64,000 nucleotides of DNA from an uncultured Lachnospiraceae bacterium. Its GTDB lineage: Bacteria; Bacillota; Clostridia; Lachnospirales; Lachnospiraceae. Numbering within the stretch: position 1 is the stretch's first letter; each line of letters starts with the position of its first letter. A program made the translations under genes and the position numbers. The stretch covers positions 1-64,000 of the forward strand of contig CALGVA010000017.1 in assembly GCA_937920345.1 (NCBI GenBank), in the 5' to 3' direction. Positions 19,083 through 27,354 of this stretch are shown in pieces. The notes beneath the pieces are model-generated. The model had not been told where the DNA came from, searched no databases, and saw nothing but the letters and a program-made list of their open reading frames with translations.

Positions 19083-20345
19083 TTATTTGATAATTTCGGT
19101 TACCCGAACACCAAAGCTCTCTTCGATTACAACTACCTCACCTTTTGCTACAAACTTACCGTTGACAAGTACGTCAATCGGCTCGCCGGCAATCTTGTCA
19201 AGTTCTATGATCGTACCCGGTGAGAAATCTAAGATATCCGAAATGGACTTAGAAGTTCTTCCGAGTTCTACCGTAACCTCCAGCGGCACGTCTCTGATCA
19301 GCCCGATGTTCTCCTGCATCTGTGCCGGATTAAAATCATTGGAGAAGTTCTGGAACTGCGCCGGCTGAATATTCATATTAGGCTGCATTTGCGGCATCAT
19401 CTGCATCTGCGGCATCATCTGCATTTGTGGCATCATCTGCATTTGCGGCATCATCTGCATCTGCGGCATACCCATCTGGCTCATATCCATCTGTGGTGCC
19501 ATCTGCGGTACAGGCTGCGGTGTCGGCGCTGCCATCTGCGGCGCTGCTACCGGAGCAGCTGCCTGCGGTGCAGGTGCGGGCTCGCTCTCTCCTAACTGGT
19601 TTTTTAAGAATGTATCGCACAATTCCTTTGCAAAATCTATCGGATATAACTGCATGATCGTGGAATCAACCAGATCATCTATCTGCATACGGAATGCAAT
19701 CTTGACGAAAGTCCCTTCCAGAAAGGGCGCTATGTCTCCGCCTGACTTAAAAGCTGTCAAATCTACCAGACTCGCTTCCGGCGGACTGATATCAATCATC
19801 TTGCCAAGCATAGTGGAAAGCGATGTCGCCGAAGACCCCATCATCTGGTTCATCGCCTCTGAGATTGCACTTAAATGCAGCTCTCCTAATTCTCCATCTG
19901 TATTGCTTCCGTCGCCGCCCATCATCAGGTCGGTAATAACCTTAACGTCATGTTCCTTCAATACAAGGATGTTGGAACCATCCAGACCTACCGTATACTT
20001 AATCTGAATAAATACACATGGTTTCTCGTATTCTTCCAGTACGTTCTCCCATTTCGCTAATGTGACCACAGGAGTCGTGATGTTTACCTTGCGATTTACC
20101 AGCGAATACAGGGTCGTCGCCGACGATCCCATGCTGATGTTAGCAACCTCGCCAATGGCATCCTTCTCGATATCTGTCAGCAATGAATCATCCGGACCGC
20201 CGGTATTTGCCGCCGGAGCCGGTGCCGGTGCTGCTGCAGGCTGTGGCGGTGCTGCCGGTTCCTCCGGCGGTGCCGCACTTTCGCCCGGTGCATCCATACC
20301 GCTTAAGAGTGCATTTATTTCATCTTGTGATAACATTCCGTCCAT
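19083..20345 (-). CDS. fliY: Flagellar switch phosphatase FliY (CheC-like plus FliN domain)
   Basis: The product has 420 residues. An N-terminal CheY-P-binding peptide (LSQDEINALLSGM) is followed by a Pro/Ala linker and a CheC-like domain with two phosphatase motifs (DAIGEVANISMGSSATTL and AISEAMNQMMGSSATSL). A Met/Gln/Pro repeat linker follows, then the C-terminal FliN (SpoA) domain (LEVTVELGRTSKSISDIL). FliY forms the C ring and dephosphorylates CheY-P at the motor. It starts four bases after fliM. Confidence 0.96.
   Translation of the reverse strand: MDGMLSQDEINALLSGMDAPGESAAPPEEPAAPPQPAAAPAPAPAANTGGPDDSLLTDIEKDAIGEVANISMGSSATTLYSLVNRKVNITTPVVTLAKWENVLEEYEKPCVFIQIKYTVGLDGSNILVLKEHDVKVITDLMMGGDGSNTDGELGELHLSAISEAMNQMMGSSATSLSTMLGKMIDISPPEASLVDLTAFKSGGDIAPFLEGTFVKIAFRMQIDDLVDSTIMQLYPIDFAKELCDTFLKNQLGESEPAPAPQAAAPVAAPQMAAPTPQPVPQMAPQMDMSQMGMPQMQMMPQMQMMPQMQMMPQMQMMPQMQPNMNIQPAQFQNFSNDFNPAQMQENIGLIRDVPLEVTVELGRTSKSISDILDFSPGTIIELDKIAGEPIDVLVNGKFVAKGEVVVIEESFGVRVTEIIK
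19384..19470. repeat. 18-bp tandem repeat in the fliY linker
   Basis: About five near-identical 18-bp units (ggcatcatctgcatttgc with single-base variation) encode repeats of the six residues MMPQMQ on the minus strand. They lie between the CheC-like and FliN domains of FliY, where a flexible linker is expected. In-frame unit length means that copy-number change would alter linker length without a frameshift. Confidence 0.9.
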
Positions 20346-20349
20346 GCCT

Positions 20350-21330
20350 TTACTCCCCCTCTCTTATTACCGACGTTACTCTCACAGCATTCTTATCTTT
20401 GCTGGAACCCGGTAATGCGGTGAATTTCTTCATATTACCGACATACACGATCATATCCTGATCGACATCGGTATCCAGTCGGATGATATCTCCGAGCTGC
20501 AGATTGACAAAATCGTTGACCGATATCCTTGTCTTGCCCAGTACAGCTTTGATCGGGACATCTACCCTTCGCAGCATCGCCTCGATATACTCCTCGAAAT
20601 CCTCGTCCTTCTGCTCCTGCATGTTAGCGTACCAGTACTTGGTATTCAGCTTATCCATGACAGATTCCAGCGTAAAGAACGGAAGACACACATTCATGAA
20701 CCCCTCCACATCACCGATCTTCATGTTCAGTGTGACGATTGCAATCATATCGTTTGGTGCAATCACCTGTGCAAACTGTGAATTTGTTTCGATTCTCTCC
20801 ATGACCGGATTGAGATCCACCACGTTTCTCCACGGCTCGCGCATGAGCTGCATACAGACTACCATCATTTTTTCTATGATCGTCATCTCTATTTCCGTGA
20901 AATCCCTGTTCTTGTCAAGCGGCTCCCCTGCGCCTCCCAACATTCTGTCGATCATCGCATAACCGAGCTGCGTCGCCAGTTCAATGATGATCGTACCGCC
21001 AAGCGGCTGGAAATTCACGATACTTAAGATAACCGGATTGGAAAGAGCATTGGTAAACTCTGAGAATATTACCGTTTCGGAACTCGCCACGGTAATCTGT
21101 ATGCTCTTTCTAAGGTAAATCGGAAGACTGGTTGATAACAGCCGTCCGTAATGTTCATAGATGATTTCCAGTGTACGCAAATGTTCTTTTGAGAATTTCG
21201 TAGGACGTTTGAAGTCGTAATTCTTCACCTGCTTATCACTGTTGTCATTCATATCCTCTGCGTCTATTTCACCGCTGCTTAAGGCGGCGAGCAGATTATC
21301 AATCTCATTTTGAGATAGTACCTCTCCCAC
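20350..21330 (-). CDS. fliM: Flagellar motor switch protein FliM
   Basis: The product has 326 residues. The N-terminal CheY-P-binding peptide (LSQNEIDNLLAALSSG) is followed by a CheC-like middle domain that contacts FliG, and a C-terminal SpoA domain (DVPIKAVLGKTRISVNDFV). It transmits CheY-P binding to rotor direction. The start codon is GTG with AGGAGGT eight bases upstream. It lies between fliL and fliY in the usual order. Confidence 0.97.
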   Translation of the reverse strand: MGEVLSQNEIDNLLAALSSGEIDAEDMNDNSDKQVKNYDFKRPTKFSKEHLRTLEIIYEHYGRLLSTSLPIYLRKSIQITVASSETVIFSEFTNALSNPVILSIVNFQPLGGTIIIELATQLGYAMIDRMLGGAGEPLDKNRDFTEIEMTIIEKMMVVCMQLMREPWRNVVDLNPVMERIETNSQFAQVIAPNDMIAIVTLNMKIGDVEGFMNVCLPFFTLESVMDKLNTKYWYANMQEQKDEDFEEYIEAMLRRVDVPIKAVLGKTRISVNDFVNLQLGDIIRLDTDVDQDMIVYVGNMKKFTALPGSSKDKNAVRVTSVIREGE

Positions 21331-21363
21331 GAAAGTTCACCTCCTGTGGCACTATTTAAGAAA

Positions 21364-21885
21364 TTATTGAATCATAATGTCACTAAACGCCACATTAAAG
21401 ATAAACTCGGAATCAAACATCTTCTGAACCCGCTCGAGAATCTCTGCGCGGATATCATCCTGCTTATCTCTTGCTTCATCTACCGTATACTGACTTACCA
21501 CGTCGTTGATCTCACTCTTGATCAGGCTCTCTCTCGTATCAATATCAGCGCCGTATTTCTTATATCCCTTGTCTTTCGTATTCATAGACAACGTGATAGA
21601 AGCTATGAAAAAGTGCGGTTCCTCTTCCGCATCGAGCTTCAGCGGAATCGTCATCTTCTCCGAGATATCATACGTTGCCGTATCAGACATCGGAACCGGT
21701 TCCTGCTCCGCATCCTCTCCGTTACCATTTGCCGCAAGTTCCAGATTAAGTGCCGTTGCTATATTGTCCACCAGTGCCGCAGTTTTTCTGGAAGTGCCTG
21801 TTACGCTGAACATCATGATCGCCGTCAACACGATATTAACAATCAAAAGTGCCAGTATAACAATAGAAATCAGATTCTTCTTCAT
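21364..21885 (-). CDS. fliL: Flagellar basal body-associated protein FliL
   Basis: The product has 173 residues. One N-terminal membrane segment (LISIVILALLIVNIVLTAIMM) is followed by an extracytoplasmic domain with the FliL pattern, ending FIFNVAFSDIMIQ. FliL surrounds the stator and supports torque. It follows motB by 86 bases. A Glu/Asn/Gly-rich stretch after the membrane segment is a likely linker. Confidence 0.9.
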   Translation of the reverse strand: MKKNLISIVILALLIVNIVLTAIMMFSVTGTSRKTAALVDNIATALNLELAANGNGEDAEQEPVPMSDTATYDISEKMTIPLKLDAEEEPHFFIASITLSMNTKDKGYKKYGADIDTRESLIKSEINDVVSQYTVDEARDKQDDIRAEILERVQKMFDSEFIFNVAFSDIMIQ

Positions 21886-21971
21886 GTCCGTAATGCTCTC
21901 CTTTATACACTTATTATATACTCCTGTGCCAACCCGTCCGGCTTACCAGTTCCGTATGCCGGAGAATTGTG

Positions 21972-22778
21972 CTAGTAAGAACTCAGTGAATTATAGATCT
22001 TGATCTCAACCCTTCGGTTTCTGGTTCTGCCCTCTGCAGTAGCGTTATCCGCTATAGGTACATACTCGCCCCGCCCTGAATGTTTCACATTCGCCGGGTC
22101 CAGATTCGTGACCGACAGAAGATAATCGAATACCGACAATGCTCTGCCGGAGCTCAGCTCGTTATTGTTAGAGTACTTGGCTCCCGACATCGGCACATTA
22201 TCCGTATGCCCTTCAATCTCAATCGTTCCATTGGCGTACCGTTCCAGAATAAGCCCCACCTGATCCAGAACCGGCTTCGCCTCATCCTTGAGAAGCGTGC
22301 TGCCGGAATCGAAAAGAATCGCCCCCTTCAGCGTCAACTGTACATACTGGGAAGTAATCTCAATGTCAATCTCCTTCCCCATGTTCTTCTCATCAACTGC
22401 TTCCTGAATCTTCTCAGCGAGTTCCTCGGACTCCTCCATCTGGGCTTCTTCCAGCTGTTCTTTAGCCTCGGCAACATCATCATCAACGACATCTCCCTCA
22501 GCCAGCTTGCCCGTACTGTTGATAAATTCATCCAGCTCATTCAACTGGCTAACGCCGTTACTGATCAACTGTCCGTCTCCGATTGCGGAAGCGCCCGCGT
22601 CAAATACGGAGAACATCTGATTAAAGGATGCTACAATCGCTTCCTGTTTGTCCTCATCAATACTGGACATGGCAAAAAGCAGCACGAAGAAACAGAGCAA
22701 CAGATTCATCAGATCACTGAATGTGGCCATCCACGCTGGTGAGCCTTTCGGCGGTTCTTCCGGCTTCTTTTTAGCCAT
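21972..22778 (-). CDS. motB: Flagellar stator protein MotB
   Basis: The product has 268 residues. One membrane segment carries the ion-binding Asp (WMATFSDLMNLLLCFF). A plug/coiled linker follows, then an OmpA-like peptidoglycan-binding domain (IEGHTDNVPM; LSSGRALSVFDYL; GRGEYVPI). The frame opens 17 codons earlier, but GGAGGTG lies six bases before the ATG at 22778 and the protein there starts MAKKKPEEPPKG, as usual. The start overlaps the motA stop by eight bases, so stator subunits are probably made in coupled fashion. Confidence 0.96.
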   Translation of the reverse strand: MAKKKPEEPPKGSPAWMATFSDLMNLLLCFFVLLFAMSSIDEDKQEAIVASFNQMFSVFDAGASAIGDGQLISNGVSQLNELDEFINSTGKLAEGDVVDDDVAEAKEQLEEAQMEESEELAEKIQEAVDEKNMGKEIDIEITSQYVQLTLKGAILFDSGSTLLKDEAKPVLDQVGLILERYANGTIEIEGHTDNVPMSGAKYSNNNELSSGRALSVFDYLLSVTNLDPANVKHSGRGEYVPIADNATAEGRTRNRRVEIKIYNSLSSY

Positions 22779-23568
22779 CTGCTTCACCTCCGAGTTCATC
22801 GTTTGTGGACTTCCTGTCGCCCGGCGCAAGGAATGATTTCAGTTTTTCTTCAATAACACGCGGGTTTTCACCTGCCTGAATAGACAGCAGTCCTTCTATC
22901 TCTATCTCCTTGACCATCATCTCTTCCGCGTTCTTGCCCTTCAGCTTCGTAGCAACCGGCGCACTGATCCAGTTGGCAAGTACCGAGCCGTAATATGTTG
23001 TTACCAGAGCGGTCGCCATATTAGGACCGATGGATGCGAAATCAGACAAGTCCTTCAGCATAAGGATCAAACCGATCAGGGTACCGATCATACCCCAGGC
23101 AGGACCCATGGCTCCTACATTCTCCCAGAAACCGATTTTATCTTTATGTCGTTCCTCGACACTGGCAAGTTCCGTCTCCATGATTGCACGTACAAGCTCA
23201 GGATCGGTACCGTCCACGACAAGCAGGATACCCTTCTTCAGGAATTCATCATCAATGTCTCCTGCCGCTTCTTCCAATGAAAGCAAACCTTCTTTACGCG
23301 CAACGTTAGAAAGGTCGATAATCTTCTGAATAATCTCCGGAACATTCATGGCAGACTGCTTAAAAATCAACGTAAAACTCTTCAGTCCCGCCACAAAGTC
23401 AGACATTGAATAACTGGCCATAACGCACATAAAGGCGCCACCAAATGTAATAAGCGCCGACGGTGCATGGAGGAAGCTCAAAACTGCCGAAAAGCTCTTA
23501 CCAAACACCATACCGAATATCATTAACGCGAAACATGCCACTAAGCCGATAATCGAAGCTATATCCAT
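22771..23568 (-). CDS. motA: Flagellar stator protein MotA
   Basis: The product has 265 residues with four membrane segments (about 4-22, 30-50, 148-168, 180-205). Conserved parts are REGLLSLEEAAGD in the cytoplasmic loop, which contacts FliG, and GPAWGMIGTLIGLILML at the third segment. With MotB it forms the ion channel that drives rotation. It lies 20 bases after flbD. Placement of motAB inside the fla/che run differs from B. subtilis, where motAB is separate. Confidence 0.96.
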   Translation of the reverse strand: MDIASIIGLVACFALMIFGMVFGKSFSAVLSFLHAPSALITFGGAFMCVMASYSMSDFVAGLKSFTLIFKQSAMNVPEIIQKIIDLSNVARKEGLLSLEEAAGDIDDEFLKKGILLVVDGTDPELVRAIMETELASVEERHKDKIGFWENVGAMGPAWGMIGTLIGLILMLKDLSDFASIGPNMATALVTTYYGSVLANWISAPVATKLKGKNAEEMMVKEIEIEGLLSIQAGENPRVIEEKLKSFLAPGDRKSTNDELGGEADG

Positions 23569-23588
23569 CTGTACTCACCCGTTTTACA

Positions 23589-23774
23589 CTAATCTGCAAA
23601 AATATCCTTTCTATACGATTTTACTAAATTTTTCACTTCTTGTCTACTTTCTTTTACAATTATTTTCCGCCCCGTCGTAAATGTCAGAACGGTGTCCGGC
23701 GTCTCCTCGACCAGTTCCAGCAGATCCGGATTAATCAGAATCTTCACGCCGTTGATCTTCGTAACTTCTATCAT
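23589..23774 (-). CDS. flbD: FlbD-family small flagellar protein
   Basis: The product has 61 residues from the start chosen. It matches the short FlbD/SwrD family of Gram-positives: MIEVTKINGVKILINPDLLE and then TPDTVLTFTTGRKIIVKES. B. subtilis SwrD (YlzI) raises flagellar torque. It is unrelated to the Caulobacter regulator FlbD. The frame opens 18 codons earlier, but GGAGG sits five bases before the ATG at 23774. It is the first gene after a promoter at 23918-23946, directly upstream of motA, which fits a stator-related role. Confidence 0.9.
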   Translation of the reverse strand: MIEVTKINGVKILINPDLLELVEETPDTVLTFTTGRKIIVKESRQEVKNLVKSYRKDIFAD

Positions 23775-23917
23775 ACCAACCTCCATGTCAGAGCGGTTTA
23801 CCGGCGACGGCACGCGCCAAAATCCCAATCCCCGGCTGTGCCTTTATCAAAGCTAAAACGATAAAATATGTACCGCCTTCCCCGCACCATTATAATATGA
23901 CTGTACGGAACTTATTT

Positions 23918-23946
23918 ATTCTACCACACATCTCTCAAAACTGCAA
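23918..23946 (-). promoter_or_regulatory. Predicted sigma-A promoter upstream of flbD-motAB
   Basis: On the minus strand a -35 TTGCAG (23941-23946) and an extended -10 TGGTAGAAT (hexamer 23918-23923) are separated by 17 bases. A run of T residues lies just upstream. It follows the terminator after flgE and would restart transcription for flbD, the stator genes and the distal operon. The leader to flbD is about 135 bases. Confidence 0.6.
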
Positions 23947-23979
23947 AAAAAAAACGAAAATAGTTTTAACAAATATTGT

Positions 23980-24015
23980 AAAAAGCGAAACTGCCCAAAA
24001 CAAATCAGGGCAGTT
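23980..24015 (-). terminator. Intrinsic terminator or attenuator after flgE
   Basis: An eight-base-pair stem (23989-23996 with 24008-24015, AACTGCCC paired with GGGCAGTT) with an 11-base loop is followed on the minus strand by TCGCTTTTTAC. It lies 33 bases after the flgE stop and would end or weaken the early hook-basal body transcript. The T-run is short, so read-through is likely. Confidence 0.65.
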
Positions 24016-24047
24016 CCGCCTCTTACCATATTATTATATATCCGCGC

Positions 24048-26063
24048 TTATCTCTTCAGATTAACAAGTTCTTCCAGCAGCGTATCAGATGTGGTGATGA
24101 TACGGCTGTTTGCCTGGAAACCACGCTGTGTCGTGATCATAGTAGTGAACTCGGAAGACAGATCCACGTTACTCATCTCCAGCACGCCGGAAGTCATCTT
24201 GCCGCCGGTCTCCGTGATATCCTTACCGACACCGTCGAAATCGCCGGAGTTCATCGTAGCGGAGTACAGATTATCGCCTGCCTTGGAAAGACCGGATGCA
24301 TTCGCAAATTCCGCCACCGCAATCTGACCTAACAGCTTCGACAAGCCGTTAGAATACGATGCCGTAATACGTCCGTCCTGTCCTACCTCGATACCGATCA
24401 GCTCACCGGGCGCTCTGCCCTTTCCGTTCGTATCGCCGCCTTTACCGCCGGGCGTGAAACCGATCGTCGCCTTGTTACCATTACCGAAATTCTGAACAGA
24501 TGAGAAATCGATCTCCACATTGCGGAACTGGGTCAGATCAATTGACTTTCCGTCCAGAGACGCTGCGTTTGAATTAAAGTTAAGTACTGCCGTATCGCTG
24601 CCTGCATTACCGATATAAGAGAACTCACCCGTATCATGGTCAAATACCAATGCCATGCCCTTCGTCTGCACCTGTTCGATAATCTGTGCCGCGCCGTTCG
24701 GAGCAATATAATCAATCTTGTAAGTCTTACCGTCACCGTCCTCCAGGTGATATACCTGCTTTAAGATCTCCTTCTCATCGTTCGGCATTGTCAGTGTAAC
24801 ACCGAAAGCATTGCCGTTACGGGTAGCGTTCTGTGCCGGCGTAAACTTCGCATCAAATTCAATCTTCATCTCACCTGCCGCGCCGTCCGGCACCGGTGTA
24901 ACCGTCACATTCTCTACACCCTTTACCAGCTCTGCAAGCGTCGCAGGCCAATCCGTCACTTCCTTATTGGCAGTGCTGTCATCCGCCGCTTTCTGGTAAT
25001 ACTTTCCATCCACGTATACCAGATTATAAGGTTCCGCCTCTAATTGTGCTTTACTCAATGTCACAGAACCGTGCAAGGTAACAGAATCAACCGCATCTGC
25101 CGTAATCGGATCACCGTCATTCGGCACCGTAATCGTCAGATTCTTACCTGCTGCAACCACCAGCGCGTTGTCATTGAATCCTTTCAATATATTGGAAAAA
25201 GCCAGTTCCACATTAAAAGTATCCGTAAAAATAGTCTGACCCGCCGGAGGCTTCGCCGCACTGTCCGCATGATAAAGCGCCGTCGTGCTGGTGGTTTCAT
25301 CCGCACCGAAATTCGCAATCTGGTTAATATTGTTCAAATTATATTTCTTTACGAGGGACACACCTGTGCTGTCCAGAATATCATCCAGCTGTACGCGGAA
25401 CTCGTCCTCGCTGCCGGTTCCGTGGAAACTCATCTTAACCGTATATGCATACCCCTGTGCATCGAAGATCTGGAATGTACGGATCGCACCTGCCGTACTG
25501 TTGATCGTCGGGTCCTTCTTATCCAGAATACCGGACACATATGCCATTGTGGTAGCCTCCGGATTGGAATTCAGATTGTCCGGATGCATAACCTGCAGTG
25601 CCGAAACCGCATCTTTTCTGATATCACCGGTCTCCGGATCTACCTGCCAGCCGAGAACCATGAAGCCGGTATTGGCCATAACCAGATTACCCGAACCGTC
25701 CACGGTAAAAGAACCGTCTCTGGTAAAGAAATTCTCGGTACCGTTGTTTACGATGAAGAAAGAATCTCCCTCAATCATGATATCCCACGGATTATTCGTA
25801 GACTGTGCGGAACCCTGCTGCGTAATCGCCGTAGAGATTGCGCCCGTCTTCGCACCCAGACCGATCTGTCTGGGGTTGATGCCGCCTCGTACATTATTAG
25901 CGCCTGATGCCGCCTGTGTCGTCTGGTACAGCAGATCGCTGAATACCATGTTCTGTGATTTATATGCAGTTGTGTTGACGTTGGCAATATTATTACCGAT
26001 AACGTCCATTCTTGTCTGATGTGTCTTAAGACCTGCCACACCAGAGAACAATGATCTCATCAT
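24048..26063 (-). CDS. flgE: Flagellar hook protein FlgE
   Basis: The product has 671 residues, longer than the roughly 400 of E. coli FlgE. The N-terminal D0 motif (MMRSLFSGVAGLKTHQTRMDVIGNNIANVNTTAYK) is split here only for description: GVAGLKTHQTRMDVIGNNIA is diagnostic. The C-terminus (GNLYSATMNSGD; SEFTTMITTQRGFQANSRII) is also typical. The middle (about 250-520) is an enlarged surface-exposed region of variable sequence. Hook subunits are exported and polymerise under the FlgD cap. AAGGAGGT precedes the first of two ATGs. Confidence 0.96.
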   Translation of the reverse strand: MMRSLFSGVAGLKTHQTRMDVIGNNIANVNTTAYKSQNMVFSDLLYQTTQAASGANNVRGGINPRQIGLGAKTGAISTAITQQGSAQSTNNPWDIMIEGDSFFIVNNGTENFFTRDGSFTVDGSGNLVMANTGFMVLGWQVDPETGDIRKDAVSALQVMHPDNLNSNPEATTMAYVSGILDKKDPTINSTAGAIRTFQIFDAQGYAYTVKMSFHGTGSEDEFRVQLDDILDSTGVSLVKKYNLNNINQIANFGADETTSTTALYHADSAAKPPAGQTIFTDTFNVELAFSNILKGFNDNALVVAAGKNLTITVPNDGDPITADAVDSVTLHGSVTLSKAQLEAEPYNLVYVDGKYYQKAADDSTANKEVTDWPATLAELVKGVENVTVTPVPDGAAGEMKIEFDAKFTPAQNATRNGNAFGVTLTMPNDEKEILKQVYHLEDGDGKTYKIDYIAPNGAAQIIEQVQTKGMALVFDHDTGEFSYIGNAGSDTAVLNFNSNAASLDGKSIDLTQFRNVEIDFSSVQNFGNGNKATIGFTPGGKGGDTNGKGRAPGELIGIEVGQDGRITASYSNGLSKLLGQIAVAEFANASGLSKAGDNLYSATMNSGDFDGVGKDITETGGKMTSGVLEMSNVDLSSEFTTMITTQRGFQANSRIITTSDTLLEELVNLKR

Positions 26064-26145
26064 AGTGATATGACCTCCTTAATATCTGTGTAGAACCGTC
26101 TGTCCCCTCTGTCAGTCAGGGACATCAGCCTCCGTAAAGGTCCGG

Positions 26146-26550
26146 CTATATAATTACGGCTCCGTCAATATTGGTAAATACATTTTCGTCGGCTTCCGTC
26201 TGATCCATCGCCGTGATTACCGTCTGATTCGGCACATTCACGATAAAAGCTAATGAATCCACGATAACCAGTGATTCGTTGATCCCTTTCGCACCCGCTT
26301 TGGCTGCTCCCATGTTCAGGCGGTCCACCTGATCCTGTGTCAGTTCAATGTTCCTGTCTACAAGGCGGTTTGCCGCGTGCTTGGAGAACCTGATCTCTCC
26401 CTCCGTCCGGATACTGTCCGTCTTACCGGATAAGATATCCCGGAAGCTTGTTTGATCCTGTCCCGGCACTCCTGTCTGCTGTCTGCCCGCTTTCAGATAT
26501 TGATCCTGCAGCTGCTCTATGGAAAGGAATTGATTGCCTTGAATTTTCAT
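26146..26550 (-). CDS. Flagellar operon protein, TIGR02530 type
   Basis: The product has 134 residues. The centre (IRFSKHAANRLVDRNIELTQ, then VDRLNMGAAKAGAKGINESL) is the hallmark of a small protein family found between flgD and flgE in Gram-positive flagellar operons. The biochemical role is not established. It has no signal peptide or membrane segment. GGAGGAG lies seven bases before the ATG. Position suggests a role in hook assembly. Confidence 0.85.
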   Translation of the reverse strand: MKIQGNQFLSIEQLQDQYLKAGRQQTGVPGQDQTSFRDILSGKTDSIRTEGEIRFSKHAANRLVDRNIELTQDQVDRLNMGAAKAGAKGINESLVIVDSLAFIVNVPNQTVITAMDQTEADENVFTNIDGAVII

Positions 26551-26619
26551 ATGCTATCTCCTCCTTGAGATGACCGCTGCCTCCGGCATTACATTCCTCC
26601 CGGTTCCGTCCGTTTCGGG

Positions 26620-27279
26620 TTACTTATCGTCTTCTGTATTTGGCGCGATCTCTTCCATCTTCTTGACGTACTCTTCCATCTTCTCAACGTCTGCGTCTGT
26701 GAGGAAGCTCTTCTGGTAGTCATCCATACCCGCGTAGATCTCCGCCATTCTTTCTACCTTTTCTTTTTCATCTTTCGTCAGTGCATCCAGTTCCGGAAGC
26801 TTCATGAGAATATCCATAAATTCTGCCGCTATTGCGTATGCATCCAGATACTTCCGGTCTGCCACCTTATCCAGATCGTCTAAGGAATACAACTCTCCGC
26901 CGATGGAAAGATACGCCTTGCCGCCCTCATAGGATACATAATCCACATTGCCCTGTACGGTCGTCTCTCTGCCCGAACTGTCAGTCACCTTCATAAGCAC
27001 CGTCTGTCCTACCAGGCTGGATGCTCTGGAAAGTTCCAGCGTCGCACTCATGTTCTGCATCTGCTCAAGCTCCGAAAACGTTGCGAACTGTGAAATATAC
27101 TCTGTGTTGGACGTAGGCTCCAACGGGTCCTGATACTTCATCTGCGCTACTAGCAGCTGCAGAAAAGCATCCTTATCCAGACTGGAGTTGCCTGTCTTTT
27201 TCACCTTATCCTTCGCGAGAGACTCGGCTGATGTGTTATCGACGAATTTACCGTCTTTTACTTCCTGTACTACTCCCAT
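26620..27279 (-). CDS. flgD: Flagellar hook-capping protein FlgD
   Basis: The product has 219 residues from the start chosen. The conserved FlgD N-terminal segment is clear (LDKDAFLQLLVAQMKYQDPL, then TEYISQFATFSELEQM). It caps the growing hook and places FlgE subunits. The C-terminal third is a Lys/Glu-rich helical stretch rather than the usual FlgD Ig-like/Tudor fold, so the end is divergent. The frame has an ATG nine bases earlier (27288), but GAGGAG directly abuts it, so the ATG at 27279 has the better spacing. Confidence 0.92.
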   Translation of the reverse strand: MGVVQEVKDGKFVDNTSAESLAKDKVKKTGNSSLDKDAFLQLLVAQMKYQDPLEPTSNTEYISQFATFSELEQMQNMSATLELSRASSLVGQTVLMKVTDSSGRETTVQGNVDYVSYEGGKAYLSIGGELYSLDDLDKVADRKYLDAYAIAAEFMDILMKLPELDALTKDEKEKVERMAEIYAGMDDYQKSFLTDADVEKMEEYVKKMEEIAPNTEDDK

Positions 27280-27354
27280 CTGATTCATCTCCTCTCTGAT
27301 GATTGTGTCTGTTCATTACCAGTTACAATATGCTGCTGTCACTACCGGCTGTGG

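Noticed and set aside
23589..23774. FlbD as a sigma-54 activator as in Caulobacter
   Set aside because: This protein has only 61 residues and no AAA+ or receiver domain; it belongs to the unrelated small Gram-positive family.
23889..23894. TATAAT on the minus strand between flgE and flbD
   Set aside because: No suitable -35 at 16-18 bases; the TTGCAG/TAGAAT pair upstream is better.
25044..25907. Plus-strand open frame of 287 codons opposite flgE
   Set aside because: Basic, Cys-rich, without domain features; shadow of flgE.
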